Made by a program: the position numbers and the translations under genes. A model generated the notes under the pieces. The model worked only from the letters and a program-made list of their open reading frames with translations, had not been told where the DNA came from and made no database searches. Shown one piece after another: positions 19,071 through 28,131 of a stretch of DNA of 32,994 bases; position 1 is the stretch's first letter, and the number at the start of each line of letters is the position of its first letter. The DNA comes from Candidatus Buchananbacteria bacterium RIFCSPHIGHO2_02_FULL_56_16 (GTDB lineage Bacteria; Patescibacteriota; Patescibacteriia; Buchananbacterales; UBA6539): NCBI GenBank assembly GCA_001817495.1, contig MHIL01000006.1, positions 1 through 32,994 of the forward strand. The letters are read 5' to 3'.

Positions 19071-19144
19071 CCAACCACCGCGTAGCAGAACCTTTATGGT
19101 TCTGCGTCATTTGCACCGACCCATAAAGGGTCGACTACGCGTTG
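19071..19144. repeat. Three-way-junction element 1
   Basis: CGCGTAG [CAGAACC-TTTA-TGGTTCTG] ... [CGACCC-ATAAA-GGGTCG] CTACGCG, flanked by CCAA..TTGG. Confidence 0.8.
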
Positions 19145-19158
19145 GATGTTTATTTTTC

Positions 19159-19221
19159 CCGCGTAGCCGCGAGTTTTACTCGCGGTAAAAAGTATCGACA
19201 GTAAAACTGTCGCCTACGCGG
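19159..19221. repeat. Three-way-junction element 2
   Basis: CCGCGTAG [CCGCGAGT-TTT-ACTCGCGG] ... [CGACAGT-AAA-ACTGTCG] CTACGCGG. Confidence 0.8.
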
Positions 19222-19299
19222 CTACGTACCGACTAAATCCGTTATTTGCCAAAAGCCGCTCGAATCTGTTAAAATTAAGGACGTAAAACCATCTCCCCC

Positions 19300-19839
19300 A
19301 TGCCCGAAGAACGCCAACACTACCGCCCGTCTTGGGACGATTACTTTATGTCAATCGCCAAGATTATCGCGACTCGCGGCACCTGCGACCGGCTCTACTC
19401 GGGTTCAGTGCTGGTCAAAAACAACCGGATCATCTCGACCGGCTACAACGGCTCGCCGCCGGGACTGCCCCACTGCAACGACGCCGGCCACCTGCTCGAA
19501 GACGGCCACTGCGTCCGAACGATTCACGGCGAGCACAACTCCCTGCTCCAGGCAGCCATCAACGGCGGCACGACTACCGTCGGCGCGACGCTCTACACCA
19601 AGTACAGCCCGTGCATCCACTGCACCAAGTACATCATCGCCTGCGGCATTGTCCGGGTGGTGATGGGTAAAGTTTACCGCAACGAGAAGGTGCTCGACAT
19701 GCTCAAGGCGGCCGGCGTCAAAGTTGATTTCTACCAGGAAAACCCCGACTGGAGCCAAGAGCTCACGGCAATTTTTTCCGAGGATATTCCCGAACGAACC
19801 AACGAGGGCGCGGTGAAAATGGAGGTTACGCATGAGTAA
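19300..19839 (+). CDS. dCMP deaminase / ComEB-like cytidine deaminase
   Basis: RPSWDDYFMSIAKIIATRGTCDR...GYNGSPPGLPHC...RTIHGEHNSLLQAA...YTKYSPCIHCTKYIIACGI. Confidence 0.93.
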   Translation: MPEERQHYRPSWDDYFMSIAKIIATRGTCDRLYSGSVLVKNNRIISTGYNGSPPGLPHCNDAGHLLEDGHCVRTIHGEHNSLLQAAINGGTTTVGATLYTKYSPCIHCTKYIIACGIVRVVMGKVYRNEKVLDMLKAAGVKVDFYQENPDWSQELTAIFSEDIPERTNEGAVKMEVTHE

Positions 19840-20392
19840 AATCATCCTCGGCTTTGTCGGTCTGATCTCAAGCGGCAAGGGCACGGCCTGTCAGTACCTC
19901 CACGACCGGCACGGCGCGCCGACCTACCGCTTCTCCACCCCGCTGCGCGACGTACTGGACCGGCTCTACCTGCCCCAGGCCAGAGCCAACATGCAGAACC
20001 TGTCGCTCGGGCTGCGCCAGACCTTCGGCGACGACCTCCTGGCCGGCGTCATCGCCCACGACGTCGCCGCCGACCAGTCCGCACTCATCGCCATTGACGG
20101 CATTCGCCGGCCGACCGACCTCGCCCAGCTCAAAGACGTCCCGGGCTTTTACCTCGTTTCGATCGCCACCGACCAAAAAATTCGCTACGACCGGATCGTT
20201 GCCCGCAGCGAAAACCCCGACGACGCGGGCAAGACGTTTGAGCAGTTCCAGCGCGATGAACAAGCGGAGGCGGAAAAGCAGATAAAAGACGTTGTCGCGG
20301 CCGCCGCCTATGCCGTCGACAACAACGGCACGCGGGAACAGCTCTATGCCCAGCTTGATGCTATCGTGAAGCAGCTTAAAAAAAGATATTAA
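19832..20392 (+). CDS. P-loop nucleoside/nucleotide kinase-like protein (dephospho-CoA/dNMP kinase fold)
   Basis: GFVGLISSGKGTACQYL Walker A; overlaps the dCMP deaminase end (translational coupling). Confidence 0.75.
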   Translation: MSKIILGFVGLISSGKGTACQYLHDRHGAPTYRFSTPLRDVLDRLYLPQARANMQNLSLGLRQTFGDDLLAGVIAHDVAADQSALIAIDGIRRPTDLAQLKDVPGFYLVSIATDQKIRYDRIVARSENPDDAGKTFEQFQRDEQAEAEKQIKDVVAAAAYAVDNNGTREQLYAQLDAIVKQLKKRY

Positions 20393-20486
20393 TTTTCAAT
20401 TTTCAGTTCTCAATTTTCATTGAATTTTCAATGATCAAATGATCATTTATTGGAAATTGATAATTGAAAATTGTCTTAAGTGCCTC

Positions 20487-20909
20487 ATGAGAATTAAGAT
20501 AAAGAAGCTCCGCCCTGACGCTATCCTGCCCACCTACGCCCATCCGGGCGATGTCGGCCTGGACCTCTACAGCCTTGAGGATTACGAACTGCGGCCCGGC
20601 GAACGAAAAATTTTTGACCTCGGGTTTGCTCTGGAGTTGGCCGACGGCTACGCCGCGATTGTTAAAGACAAGAGCAGCCTGCCGCGTAACGGCGGGGTCC
20701 ACACCATGGGCGGCGTGTTCGACGCCGGCTACCGCGGCGAGTACAACGTTAACCTGGTTAATCTCGGCAGCGAGCCGTACCGAGTCGAGCCCGGCCACAA
20801 GATCGCCCAGCTCCTGATCGTGCCGATTGTCCGGGCCGAGCTCGAACCGGCCGACGACCTCTCCGAAACTGCCCGCGGCACCGGCGGCTTTGGCTCAACG
20901 GGCAAGTGA
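20487..20909 (+). CDS. dut: dUTP diphosphatase
   Basis: IKKLRPDAILPTYAHPGDVGLDLYS...KDKSSLPRNGGVHTMGGVFDAGYRGEYNVNLVNLG...RGTGGFGSTGK. Confidence 0.96.
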   Translation: MRIKIKKLRPDAILPTYAHPGDVGLDLYSLEDYELRPGERKIFDLGFALELADGYAAIVKDKSSLPRNGGVHTMGGVFDAGYRGEYNVNLVNLGSEPYRVEPGHKIAQLLIVPIVRAELEPADDLSETARGTGGFGSTGK

Positions 20910-20996
20910 CACTCATGTTCGGCAAGTCGATAGTCTGTAGTCTGTAGTGCCCGCATCTACATACCACTTACTACTGACTGCAAACTAATTAATTCT

Positions 20997-23252
20997 ATGG
21001 AAAAGAAAAAGCTATTCCTCGTCATCGCCATCGTGGTCATCGTGCTGCTGCTCATCGCGGCGGTCATGGCGTTGGTGCTGCTGCTTAAATCCCAGCGCGC
21101 GCCGGTGCCGACGAACCTCAATGAGGCGGCGCCGATCAGCGCCACCACGCCCGGCGTACTGCCGACCACGCCCTCAACTAACACCACCGCCAACGGCCAG
21201 CTCTCTGGGCAAGCCCAGACGCTCCAGAAAGAAAAACAGTTTATCTCTTCGTACTACCAACCCGTGGACGCCGGCTACCAGGCGACGGTGACCGGGCCAA
21301 GCCTGCCGCTGCAGAACGCCAAAGAGGCGGTGGTCAACTACCGGGATTTTTCGCGCAAGCTCGACGTCGAGCCGTTCCTGCCCGCTGTCGCTGACCATGG
21401 CTTTGCGATTATTGACGCACCGTTTCCCGGCGAAGCCGCCAACTGGCAGGACGCGTACGCCGCCATCAACGGTAAAAACCTCCCCGTCTTTGTCACCAGC
21501 GACGCGCTGGCCGGCGTCTACCAAGACACCCTGGCGATTGTCTACAAAGAGATTGAGCAGCAGAAGTTCTACCCCGCTCTCTGGAATTTTCTCCACGGCA
21601 TGTTCAACCAGGTAAAAAGCCGCTACGAAGCCAGGCTCCAGCGTTTTGGCATCGAGACCGACGCGATTACCGAAGCCAACCGGCTCGAGCTGGCCTACCT
21701 CGCCACCGCCCTCCAGCTGCTGCGGCCCGACCCTAACCAAGTTAAGGAGTCGTTCGGGGTCAGCCAGCAATCGTTTACCACCCAGGAAGCGGAAACCTAC
21801 ACCTTTACCGTACCCACCTACTTGCGCGACGAGATCAACCGGGAAATTAGCCTGATCGGCCAACGGGCGCCCAGTGCCAAGTCTCCCCTCTTCCTCTACC
21901 AGCAGAGCTACACTGCCTACGCCACCCCAGCGGAGTACCAGAGCTCCGAGAAGCTGAAAAATTACTACCTGGCGATTACCTGGCTGCGTGAGCAGCAGTT
22001 CCCCCTCTTCAGCCAAGCCGACGACTGCCCGGCCTGCCTGCTCGATGAGCAAGACCACCTCGTCAACTTCCTCGCCGGCCTCTACCTGACCCATGACCTC
22101 TCGAGCCAGCAAGAGCGCAAGAACCAGTGGGCGAACATTTACAAGTCAATGGCGTTTTTCCAGGGGCTCGAGTCAGATTTGACGTACCTCGATTACCAGG
22201 CGGCGCTCGAGACGCTCTTCGGCCCGAACTACCAGCTCAATGATCTCTTTGGCGCTGACAGCAAGACGACCAAAGAGAACGTTAAAAAGATTCAAGCGGC
22301 GCTCGACCAGTTTGAATCATTCAGCCTCTTGAGTGGCCGGCAGCCAAATGATCGGCTGGCCAACCTCCGCCTGCTGCGTGGCTACCACCTCATCGGGGAC
22401 ACGCTCTTTAAAGAGCTAACCAACGCCACCGCCCTCGACGTCTTTAACCTGCTCGACAACCCGGCAGCCCGAACGGTACTCGAGCAGCAGCATGACGACC
22501 GCGATCAGCGCTACCAGCAGAACCTCAATAACTTTAAAAACCAGCTGGCCGAGTTTAACCAGAATACCTGGCACGACAACGCCCAGTTGAGCGTCTTAAG
22601 CGCGCAGCGCAGCCTCACGTTAGACAAGACCAGCGGCTTTCCGCCATTCATGCGAACCGACGCCTGGGTTAAAAAATCCTTAAACACCAGCCTGGCGGTC
22701 TGGGTCAACAGCCACCGGCCGATTGTCCTCGAGCGCATACCGCTCGAGAGCCGCAGCGGCTTTCAATCGTACTTCCCCTATGGCTACGTCGAACCGCAGG
22801 TCGCGTTCTACGCCCAGCTCCTCTCGAACGTCAACATGATCCGCGAGGGATTCATCGCGCTCCAGATCCTCAACGAGTCCGACCGGTCGCTGCTCCGGCT
22901 AACCGCCCTCGAATCGGTCCTCGAGCAGGCAATGGCCATCGCCCGAAAAGAACTCCGCAACGAGCTGCCGTCGATTGAAGAGTTTAACTTCATCAACGGT
23001 TTCGAAACCTCCGTCGAGTCGGTGACCGGCGACCTCAAGCGACAGAACCTGAACAACTCCTTCCAGTACCGCTACGACGCCGTGCCGACGGCGATCTTAA
23101 ACGAGCAAATCAGCGGCTTTAAGTACGTGCTGGTCACCTACCCCGACCCCGAAGGCCGCCTGTTTTTTGCCATCGGCCCGATCTTCAACTATACCGAGGG
23201 CAAAAATGGCAGCCTGATTAAAGCGCCGTGGCAGCGCGCGCTCGGCCTGTAA
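20997..23252 (+). CDS. DUF3160 domain protein, membrane-anchored
   Basis: N-terminal TM; 'PVFVTSDALAGVYQDTLAIVYKEIEQQKFYPALWNF' and 'LAYLATALQLL' typical of DUF3160. Confidence 0.8.
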   Translation: MEKKKLFLVIAIVVIVLLLIAAVMALVLLLKSQRAPVPTNLNEAAPISATTPGVLPTTPSTNTTANGQLSGQAQTLQKEKQFISSYYQPVDAGYQATVTGPSLPLQNAKEAVVNYRDFSRKLDVEPFLPAVADHGFAIIDAPFPGEAANWQDAYAAINGKNLPVFVTSDALAGVYQDTLAIVYKEIEQQKFYPALWNFLHGMFNQVKSRYEARLQRFGIETDAITEANRLELAYLATALQLLRPDPNQVKESFGVSQQSFTTQEAETYTFTVPTYLRDEINREISLIGQRAPSAKSPLFLYQQSYTAYATPAEYQSSEKLKNYYLAITWLREQQFPLFSQADDCPACLLDEQDHLVNFLAGLYLTHDLSSQQERKNQWANIYKSMAFFQGLESDLTYLDYQAALETLFGPNYQLNDLFGADSKTTKENVKKIQAALDQFESFSLLSGRQPNDRLANLRLLRGYHLIGDTLFKELTNATALDVFNLLDNPAARTVLEQQHDDRDQRYQQNLNNFKNQLAEFNQNTWHDNAQLSVLSAQRSLTLDKTSGFPPFMRTDAWVKKSLNTSLAVWVNSHRPIVLERIPLESRSGFQSYFPYGYVEPQVAFYAQLLSNVNMIREGFIALQILNESDRSLLRLTALESVLEQAMAIARKELRNELPSIEEFNFINGFETSVESVTGDLKRQNLNNSFQYRYDAVPTAILNEQISGFKYVLVTYPDPEGRLFFAIGPIFNYTEGKNGSLIKAPWQRALGL

Positions 23253-23263
23253 TCCCTAACCCC

Positions 23264-24136
23264 ATGCGAGCCTACCTCGATATCGTACAACGTGTCCTCG
23301 ACCAGGGTGTGCGCAAGCACAGCCGAACCGGCATTGACACCCTGACCATCGCCGGCGCGCTGTTCGAGCACGAGATGACCGCCGGCTACCCCCTGCTCAC
23401 CACCAAGAAGGTGCCGTTCCGGCTGGTCGCAACCGAGCTCGAATTTTTTATTAAGGGAATGACCGACAAGCAGTGGCTGATTGACCGCAACAACCACATC
23501 TGGGACGAGTGGGCCAGCCCCAAAAGAGCGCCGTACGGCCACGACGAGGCGGCCAAAAAACGAATGCTTACGGAACGCGACCTGGGCCCCATCTACGGTT
23601 TTCAGTGGCGCCACTGGAATGCGCCGTATGAAAACTACGACACCGACTACGCCGGCGCTGGCGTTGACCAGCTCAAGCGGGTCATTGAAACCATTAAAAC
23701 CGACCCCGATGACCGGCGGATGATTGTCTCGGCCTGGAATCCGCAGGCGCTCGACGCAATGGCTCTGCCGCCCTGTCACTACCTCTTCCAAATAACGGTC
23801 ATTAAGGGCCATCTCAACCTGCTTTGGAACCAGCGCTCGGTTGACGTGATGCTCGGCCTGCCGTTTAACATCGCCAGCTACAGCCTGCTGCTCCACCTGC
23901 TGGCCAAAGAAACCGGGCTGGCCGAGGGCCGGCTGGTCGGCTTTCTCGCCGATGTCCACATCTACGAAAACCACCGCGCCGGCGCTAAAGAACAGCTCGG
24001 CCGCGACCCGAACCGCTACCACCTGCCGACGCTCGAAACCAACGGTTTTACCTCAATCTTTGACTGGCAGGCCGGCCAGACAACCGTTCAAAACTACCAG
24101 AGTTATCCGACGATTAAGTTTGAGATTGCGGTTTAA
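23264..24136 (+). CDS. thyA: Thymidylate synthase
   Basis: RAYLDIVQRVLDQGVRKHSRTGIDTLTIAG...LGPIYGFQWRHW...DDRRMIVSAWNPQALDAMALPPCHYLFQ...RSVDVMLGLPFNIASY. Confidence 0.98.
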   Translation: MRAYLDIVQRVLDQGVRKHSRTGIDTLTIAGALFEHEMTAGYPLLTTKKVPFRLVATELEFFIKGMTDKQWLIDRNNHIWDEWASPKRAPYGHDEAAKKRMLTERDLGPIYGFQWRHWNAPYENYDTDYAGAGVDQLKRVIETIKTDPDDRRMIVSAWNPQALDAMALPPCHYLFQITVIKGHLNLLWNQRSVDVMLGLPFNIASYSLLLHLLAKETGLAEGRLVGFLADVHIYENHRAGAKEQLGRDPNRYHLPTLETNGFTSIFDWQAGQTTVQNYQSYPTIKFEIAV

Positions 24137-24234
24137 TCTTCGCCCGCTGGCCATTTTAGAAATTTAAATATTTCGTCCCGCCGCAACGGGACTCCATAAT
24201 TTTGATTTTTGCTTTTTGATTTTTAATATTTTTT

Positions 24235-24759
24235 ATGAAGCTTATCCTCATGATGGCGATGACTGCCGACGGCATCATCGCCAAAGACAAAACCCAGAAC
24301 GCCGACTGGACCTCAAAAGCGGACAAGCGCGTATTCATCGCCGAGACCAAAAAGCACGGCGCGATTATCATGGGTGAGACGACCTTCGCGGCGATGGGCG
24401 GCCGGGCCTTGCCGGGCCGGCTCAATCTGATTTTATCCATGACGCCCGAACGCTACGCGCCGGCCGCGGTCGCCGGTGCGCTCGAGTTCTTGAACGCCCC
24501 ACCGGCCGCGGTCGTCGAGTACCTGGAGGTTAAAGGCTTCCAATCGGCAATCCTGGGCGGAGGCGCTCGGACCAACGCCTCTTTTTTGAAAGCCGGGCTG
24601 GTTGACGAGCTTTGGCTGACCGTCGAGCCTAAGGTGTTCGGCACCGGCCTGAACTTTACCGAGGGCGAGGCGTTAGACTTAAATCTTGAGCTGCTCGAGA
24701 CGGAAAAAATCGGCGACGGCGCGGTCCAGCTCCGCTACCGCGTGCTGCCTCGAGTCTAG
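24235..24759 (+). CDS. Dihydrofolate reductase-family protein (RibD C-terminal-like)
   Basis: MKLILMMAMTADGIIAKDKTQNADWTSKADKRVF...IIMGETTFAAMGGRALPGRLNLILSM; position directly after thyA. Confidence 0.88.
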   Translation: MKLILMMAMTADGIIAKDKTQNADWTSKADKRVFIAETKKHGAIIMGETTFAAMGGRALPGRLNLILSMTPERYAPAAVAGALEFLNAPPAAVVEYLEVKGFQSAILGGGARTNASFLKAGLVDELWLTVEPKVFGTGLNFTEGEALDLNLELLETEKIGDGAVQLRYRVLPRV

Positions 24760-24774
24760 TCTCCACTGCATATT

Positions 24775-25329
24775 ATGAGCGGCAGCAACAACAGTTTGCA
24801 GCGAGACGTGGCAATCACTGCCCTTAGCATTTTTCTCGCCCTGGTGCTGACCAAAACCGGTGTCCTCAACGACCTGTTCGCGAGCACCCAGGAATGGCGG
24901 TTCGTCGGCAGCTTCCTCGCTGGTATGTTTTTTGTCTCGCTATTCACCGCCGCGCCCGCCGGCGTCGTGCTCTTCGAAATTGCCCTCGCCACCCCCGCCT
25001 GGGAAGTCGCCCTGTTCGGCGGGCTCGGCGCGCTCGCTGGCGACTGGATCATGTTCCGCTTTATCAGAAACAATCTTACCAACAACGTCGGCGGGCTGAT
25101 GAAAAAAAAGAGCGCGAAGCGGCTCGCGCAGCTGATGCGGCGGAATCCGTTTCGCTGGCTCGTGCCCCTGGTTGGCGCGTTCATCGTTGCCTCGCCGCTG
25201 CCCGACGAAATCGGATTAGCCATGATGGGACTTTCAAAGGTGAAGAGTATTGTTTTCATTCCCGTCTCTTTTATACTTAACTTTCTCGGGATACTCATCA
25301 TTGGTCTGATCGCTAACGGCCTAACCTAG
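24775..25329 (+). CDS. Multi-pass small membrane protein
   Basis: 184 aa, several TM helices; no specific family assigned. Confidence 0.7.
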   Translation: MSGSNNSLQRDVAITALSIFLALVLTKTGVLNDLFASTQEWRFVGSFLAGMFFVSLFTAAPAGVVLFEIALATPAWEVALFGGLGALAGDWIMFRFIRNNLTNNVGGLMKKKSAKRLAQLMRRNPFRWLVPLVGAFIVASPLPDEIGLAMMGLSKVKSIVFIPVSFILNFLGILIIGLIANGLT

Positions 25330-25341
25330 CATTACCTCCCA

Positions 25342-25932
25342 ATGGTACAGGGAAATTTAATCGTCCTCTACGGCACCAACAACCTGGGTAAATCAACCCA
25401 GGCAAAACTGCTGGTGGAAAATCTGAAGCGTTCCGGCCAGCGGGCCGAGTACCTCAAGTATCCCATCTACGAGATTCTACCGACCGGCCCGAAGCTCAAC
25501 CAAATCCTGCGCAGCGGCGAACCTCAGCTAATTACCGAAGTTGAACTCCAGGCACTCTACGCCCAGAACCGACGGGATTTTCAGCCAGCGCTAGAAAAAA
25601 AATTAGCTGGCGGCGTAACCATGGTTGCCGAAGACTACACCGGCACCGGGCTGGCCTGGGGCGTCACCAAAGGCGAGGACCTCGAAACGCTGGAGCGACA
25701 AAACGAAGGTCTCATCAAAGAAGACCTGGCAATCCTGCTCGACGGCGAGCGGTTCTTGAGCGGCAAGGAAGCAAACCACCTCCACGAATCCAGCGACGAA
25801 CTGATGGAGTGGTGCCGCCGGGTTCATCTCGACCTCGCGAAGTGCTACGGCTGGCAGACGGTCAATGCCAACCGGACGGTTGAGGAAGTGGCCGAAGATG
25901 TCTGGCAGATTGTTGAAAAATCATTGGATTAA
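25342..25932 (+). CDS. Thymidylate kinase-like protein
   Basis: LIVLYGTNNLGKSTQAKLLVENLKRSGQRAEYLKYPIYEILPTGPKLNQIL...EDYTGTGLAWGVTKG. Confidence 0.88.
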   Translation: MVQGNLIVLYGTNNLGKSTQAKLLVENLKRSGQRAEYLKYPIYEILPTGPKLNQILRSGEPQLITEVELQALYAQNRRDFQPALEKKLAGGVTMVAEDYTGTGLAWGVTKGEDLETLERQNEGLIKEDLAILLDGERFLSGKEANHLHESSDELMEWCRRVHLDLAKCYGWQTVNANRTVEEVAEDVWQIVEKSLD

Positions 25933-25956
25933 GACCCTAACTACCACGACCATCGG

Positions 25957-26012
25957 GTAGATTGGAGCCTCTGCTCCAATCGCGACGAGAGCAGAAGCTC
26001 TCGTCTATCCTC
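25957..26012. repeat. Three-way-junction element 3
   Basis: GGGTAGA [TTGGAGC-CTCT-GCTCCAA] ... [GACGAGAGC-AGAA-GCTCTCGTC] closing with TCTATCC. Confidence 0.65.
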
Positions 26013-26076
26013 ATTAATTAAGATCCTCATTAATTAAGATTGATTTTCTGCTCTCATGGTGCTAGACTAGCAACGT

Positions 26077-27612
26077 ATGAAACTCACCCCTATCATCGGA
26101 CTCGAAATCCATGTTCAGCTCAAGACGAAATCAAAGATGTTCTGCGGCTGCGATAATGCTGGCGAAGACCAGCCGCCGAACACCACCGTCTGCCCGGTCT
26201 GCATGGGTCATCCCGGAGTGCTGCCGGTGGCTAACCGCCAGGCGGTGGAGTGGTCAGTACTCGCGGCGCTGGCGATCAACTGCACGATTCCCTTAATCTC
26301 AAAATTCGACCGGAAGAGCTACTTCTACCCCGACCTGCCCAAGGGCTACCAGATTTCCCAGTACGACCAGCCGATCGGCTTGCATGGCCACCTCGACCTT
26401 ACAATCAACGGCGAAACGCGGCGGATTCGAATTACCCGGCTCCACCTCGAAGAGGACGCCGCCAAAAACTTTCACTCCGCCGACGGCAAGCACACGCTGG
26501 TTGACTACAACCGCGCGGGCACGCCCCTGATGGAGATCGTCACCGAGCCGGACCTGCGTTCGTCGCAGGCAGCCAAGCTCTTCATGCAGGAATTGCGGCT
26601 GATGATGCGCTACCTCGGCATCTCCGACGCCGACATGGAAAAGGGCCACCTGCGCTGCGATGCCAACGTCTCGCTGACCGACTCGCCGGCCGACCGCATT
26701 GACGTAAAGAAGCTCAAGCCGAAAACCGAGGTAAAAAACATTAACTCGTTTCGGGCGGTTGAGCGGGCGCTTGAGTATGAGATCAAGCGGCAAACCAAGC
26801 TCTGGGAAGCCGGCACGCCGCCCGAGGCCCAGGCCACCCGCGGCTGGGATGAAGACCGCGGCGTTACCACCGAGCAGCGGGTCAAAGAAGAAGCCCACGA
26901 CTACCGTTACTTCCCCGAACCCGACCTGCCGCCGCTCAACTTCACACCGACCGCGCCCAACGCCATTGACGTGTCGGCGCTGCGCCGATCGATAGGCGAG
27001 CTGCCCCAAGCCCGGCGCGACCGGTTCAGCACCGAGTACGAACTCGCGGCCGAGAACGCCAGGATTCTAACCGATGATAAAACCCTCTCTGAATTCTTTG
27101 AGCAGGCGATGTCCGAGTTGCGCGCCTGGCTGATCGCGCTGGGTGAACAGGAGGGCACCGAAGAAGAAATCTGGCAAAAGGGCAAAGCGAAGCTGGCCAA
27201 GCTCACCAGTAACTGGCTGATTAACAAGCTGATGGCCCGCGTCTACAAAGACGGCAAGAACATCCAGGCAAACCTCACCGTGACGCCGGAAAACTTCGCC
27301 GAGTTCATCATGCTCGTTTACCAGAATAAAATCAACTCCACCATCGGCCAGCAGCTGCTCGAAAAGATGTACCAAACGGGCAAAGACCCGTCGGTCATTC
27401 TCGAAGAGGAAGATTTGAGCGGCGGCGAGAGCGGCGGCGCGCTGGAAACCATCATTGACGCGGTCATCGCCGAGAATCAGGCCCAGGTTGCGCAGTACAA
27501 AAAAGGCAAGACGACCGTCTTGCAGTTTCTCATCGGCGCGGTGATGCGCCAGACCAAAGGCCAGGCTGACCCCCAAACCATCAAAGATTTACTCACCAAT
27601 AAATTAGGTTAA
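26077..27612 (+). CDS. gatB: Asp-tRNA(Asn)/Glu-tRNA(Gln) amidotransferase subunit GatB
   Basis: PIIGLEIHVQLKTKSKMFCGCDN...TTVCPVCMGHPGVLPVANRQAVE...KSYFYPDLPKGYQISQYDQPI. Confidence 0.98.
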   Translation: MKLTPIIGLEIHVQLKTKSKMFCGCDNAGEDQPPNTTVCPVCMGHPGVLPVANRQAVEWSVLAALAINCTIPLISKFDRKSYFYPDLPKGYQISQYDQPIGLHGHLDLTINGETRRIRITRLHLEEDAAKNFHSADGKHTLVDYNRAGTPLMEIVTEPDLRSSQAAKLFMQELRLMMRYLGISDADMEKGHLRCDANVSLTDSPADRIDVKKLKPKTEVKNINSFRAVERALEYEIKRQTKLWEAGTPPEAQATRGWDEDRGVTTEQRVKEEAHDYRYFPEPDLPPLNFTPTAPNAIDVSALRRSIGELPQARRDRFSTEYELAAENARILTDDKTLSEFFEQAMSELRAWLIALGEQEGTEEEIWQKGKAKLAKLTSNWLINKLMARVYKDGKNIQANLTVTPENFAEFIMLVYQNKINSTIGQQLLEKMYQTGKDPSVILEEEDLSGGESGGALETIIDAVIAENQAQVAQYKKGKTTVLQFLIGAVMRQTKGQADPQTIKDLLTNKLG

Positions 27613-27617
27613 CCACT

Positions 27618-27756
27618 ATGTCCAGTAGTGAAACTGCGATTGGAAAGCCACTATCAATTATCCTAACCATTTGACAAATAGGTTAAAAAACGAAGGTCGT
27701 ATTTACTCTAAAGAAATGTCTACGCGATAATTAATCGAAGTTTCATTACTGGATAT
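27618..27756 (+). repeat. Long inverted-repeat leader
   Basis: ATGTCCAGTAGTGAAACTGCGATT ... CGAAGTTTCATTACTGGATAT; outer 12 nt shared with 13085..13210. Confidence 0.85.
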
Positions 27757-28036
27757 GCGAGAACAAAGCCCTCTGTCACGCGCGTCAGCCGAAGCCGGCG
27801 AACGGGAGTGGCGCAGCGAACTAGGCGGGATCGAACAGGCGGAAAGTGCGCTGCGCGAGACCTTAACTAACTACCCGGACTTTTTCAGCATCCCGGCCGC
27901 TGAGCTGCCGCTGCTCATTGAGCAGGCCGAAGCGTACCTCGCCTTAGACAAAGACGACCAAGACCCCAGGGTGAGCCGCCGCGCCCACGATATCCTGAGC
28001 CTGCCCGAAGCCCAGGAAGTCACGGCGGGACGGTAA
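27755..28036 (+). CDS. Small hypothetical protein (93 aa)
   Basis: ORF whose ATG abuts the inverted-repeat leader exactly as gyrB does. Confidence 0.65.
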   Translation: MREQSPLSRASAEAGEREWRSELGGIEQAESALRETLTNYPDFFSIPAAELPLLIEQAEAYLALDKDDQDPRVSRRAHDILSLPEAQEVTAGR

Positions 28037-28042
28037 GTTACG

Positions 28043-28131
28043 ACTAGCTTCTTAGCTTTCTAGCTGGTAGCTTTTTAGGGAAGCAGAACGCAGGCACTAA
28101 AAAGCTAAGAAGCTACAAGCTAGAAAGCTCG
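28043..28131. terminator. Large inverted repeat between convergent genes (bidirectional terminator-like)
   Basis: AGCTTTCTAGCTGGTAGCTTTTTAG ... CTAAAAAGCTAAGAAGCTACAAGCTAGAAAGCT. Confidence 0.65.
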
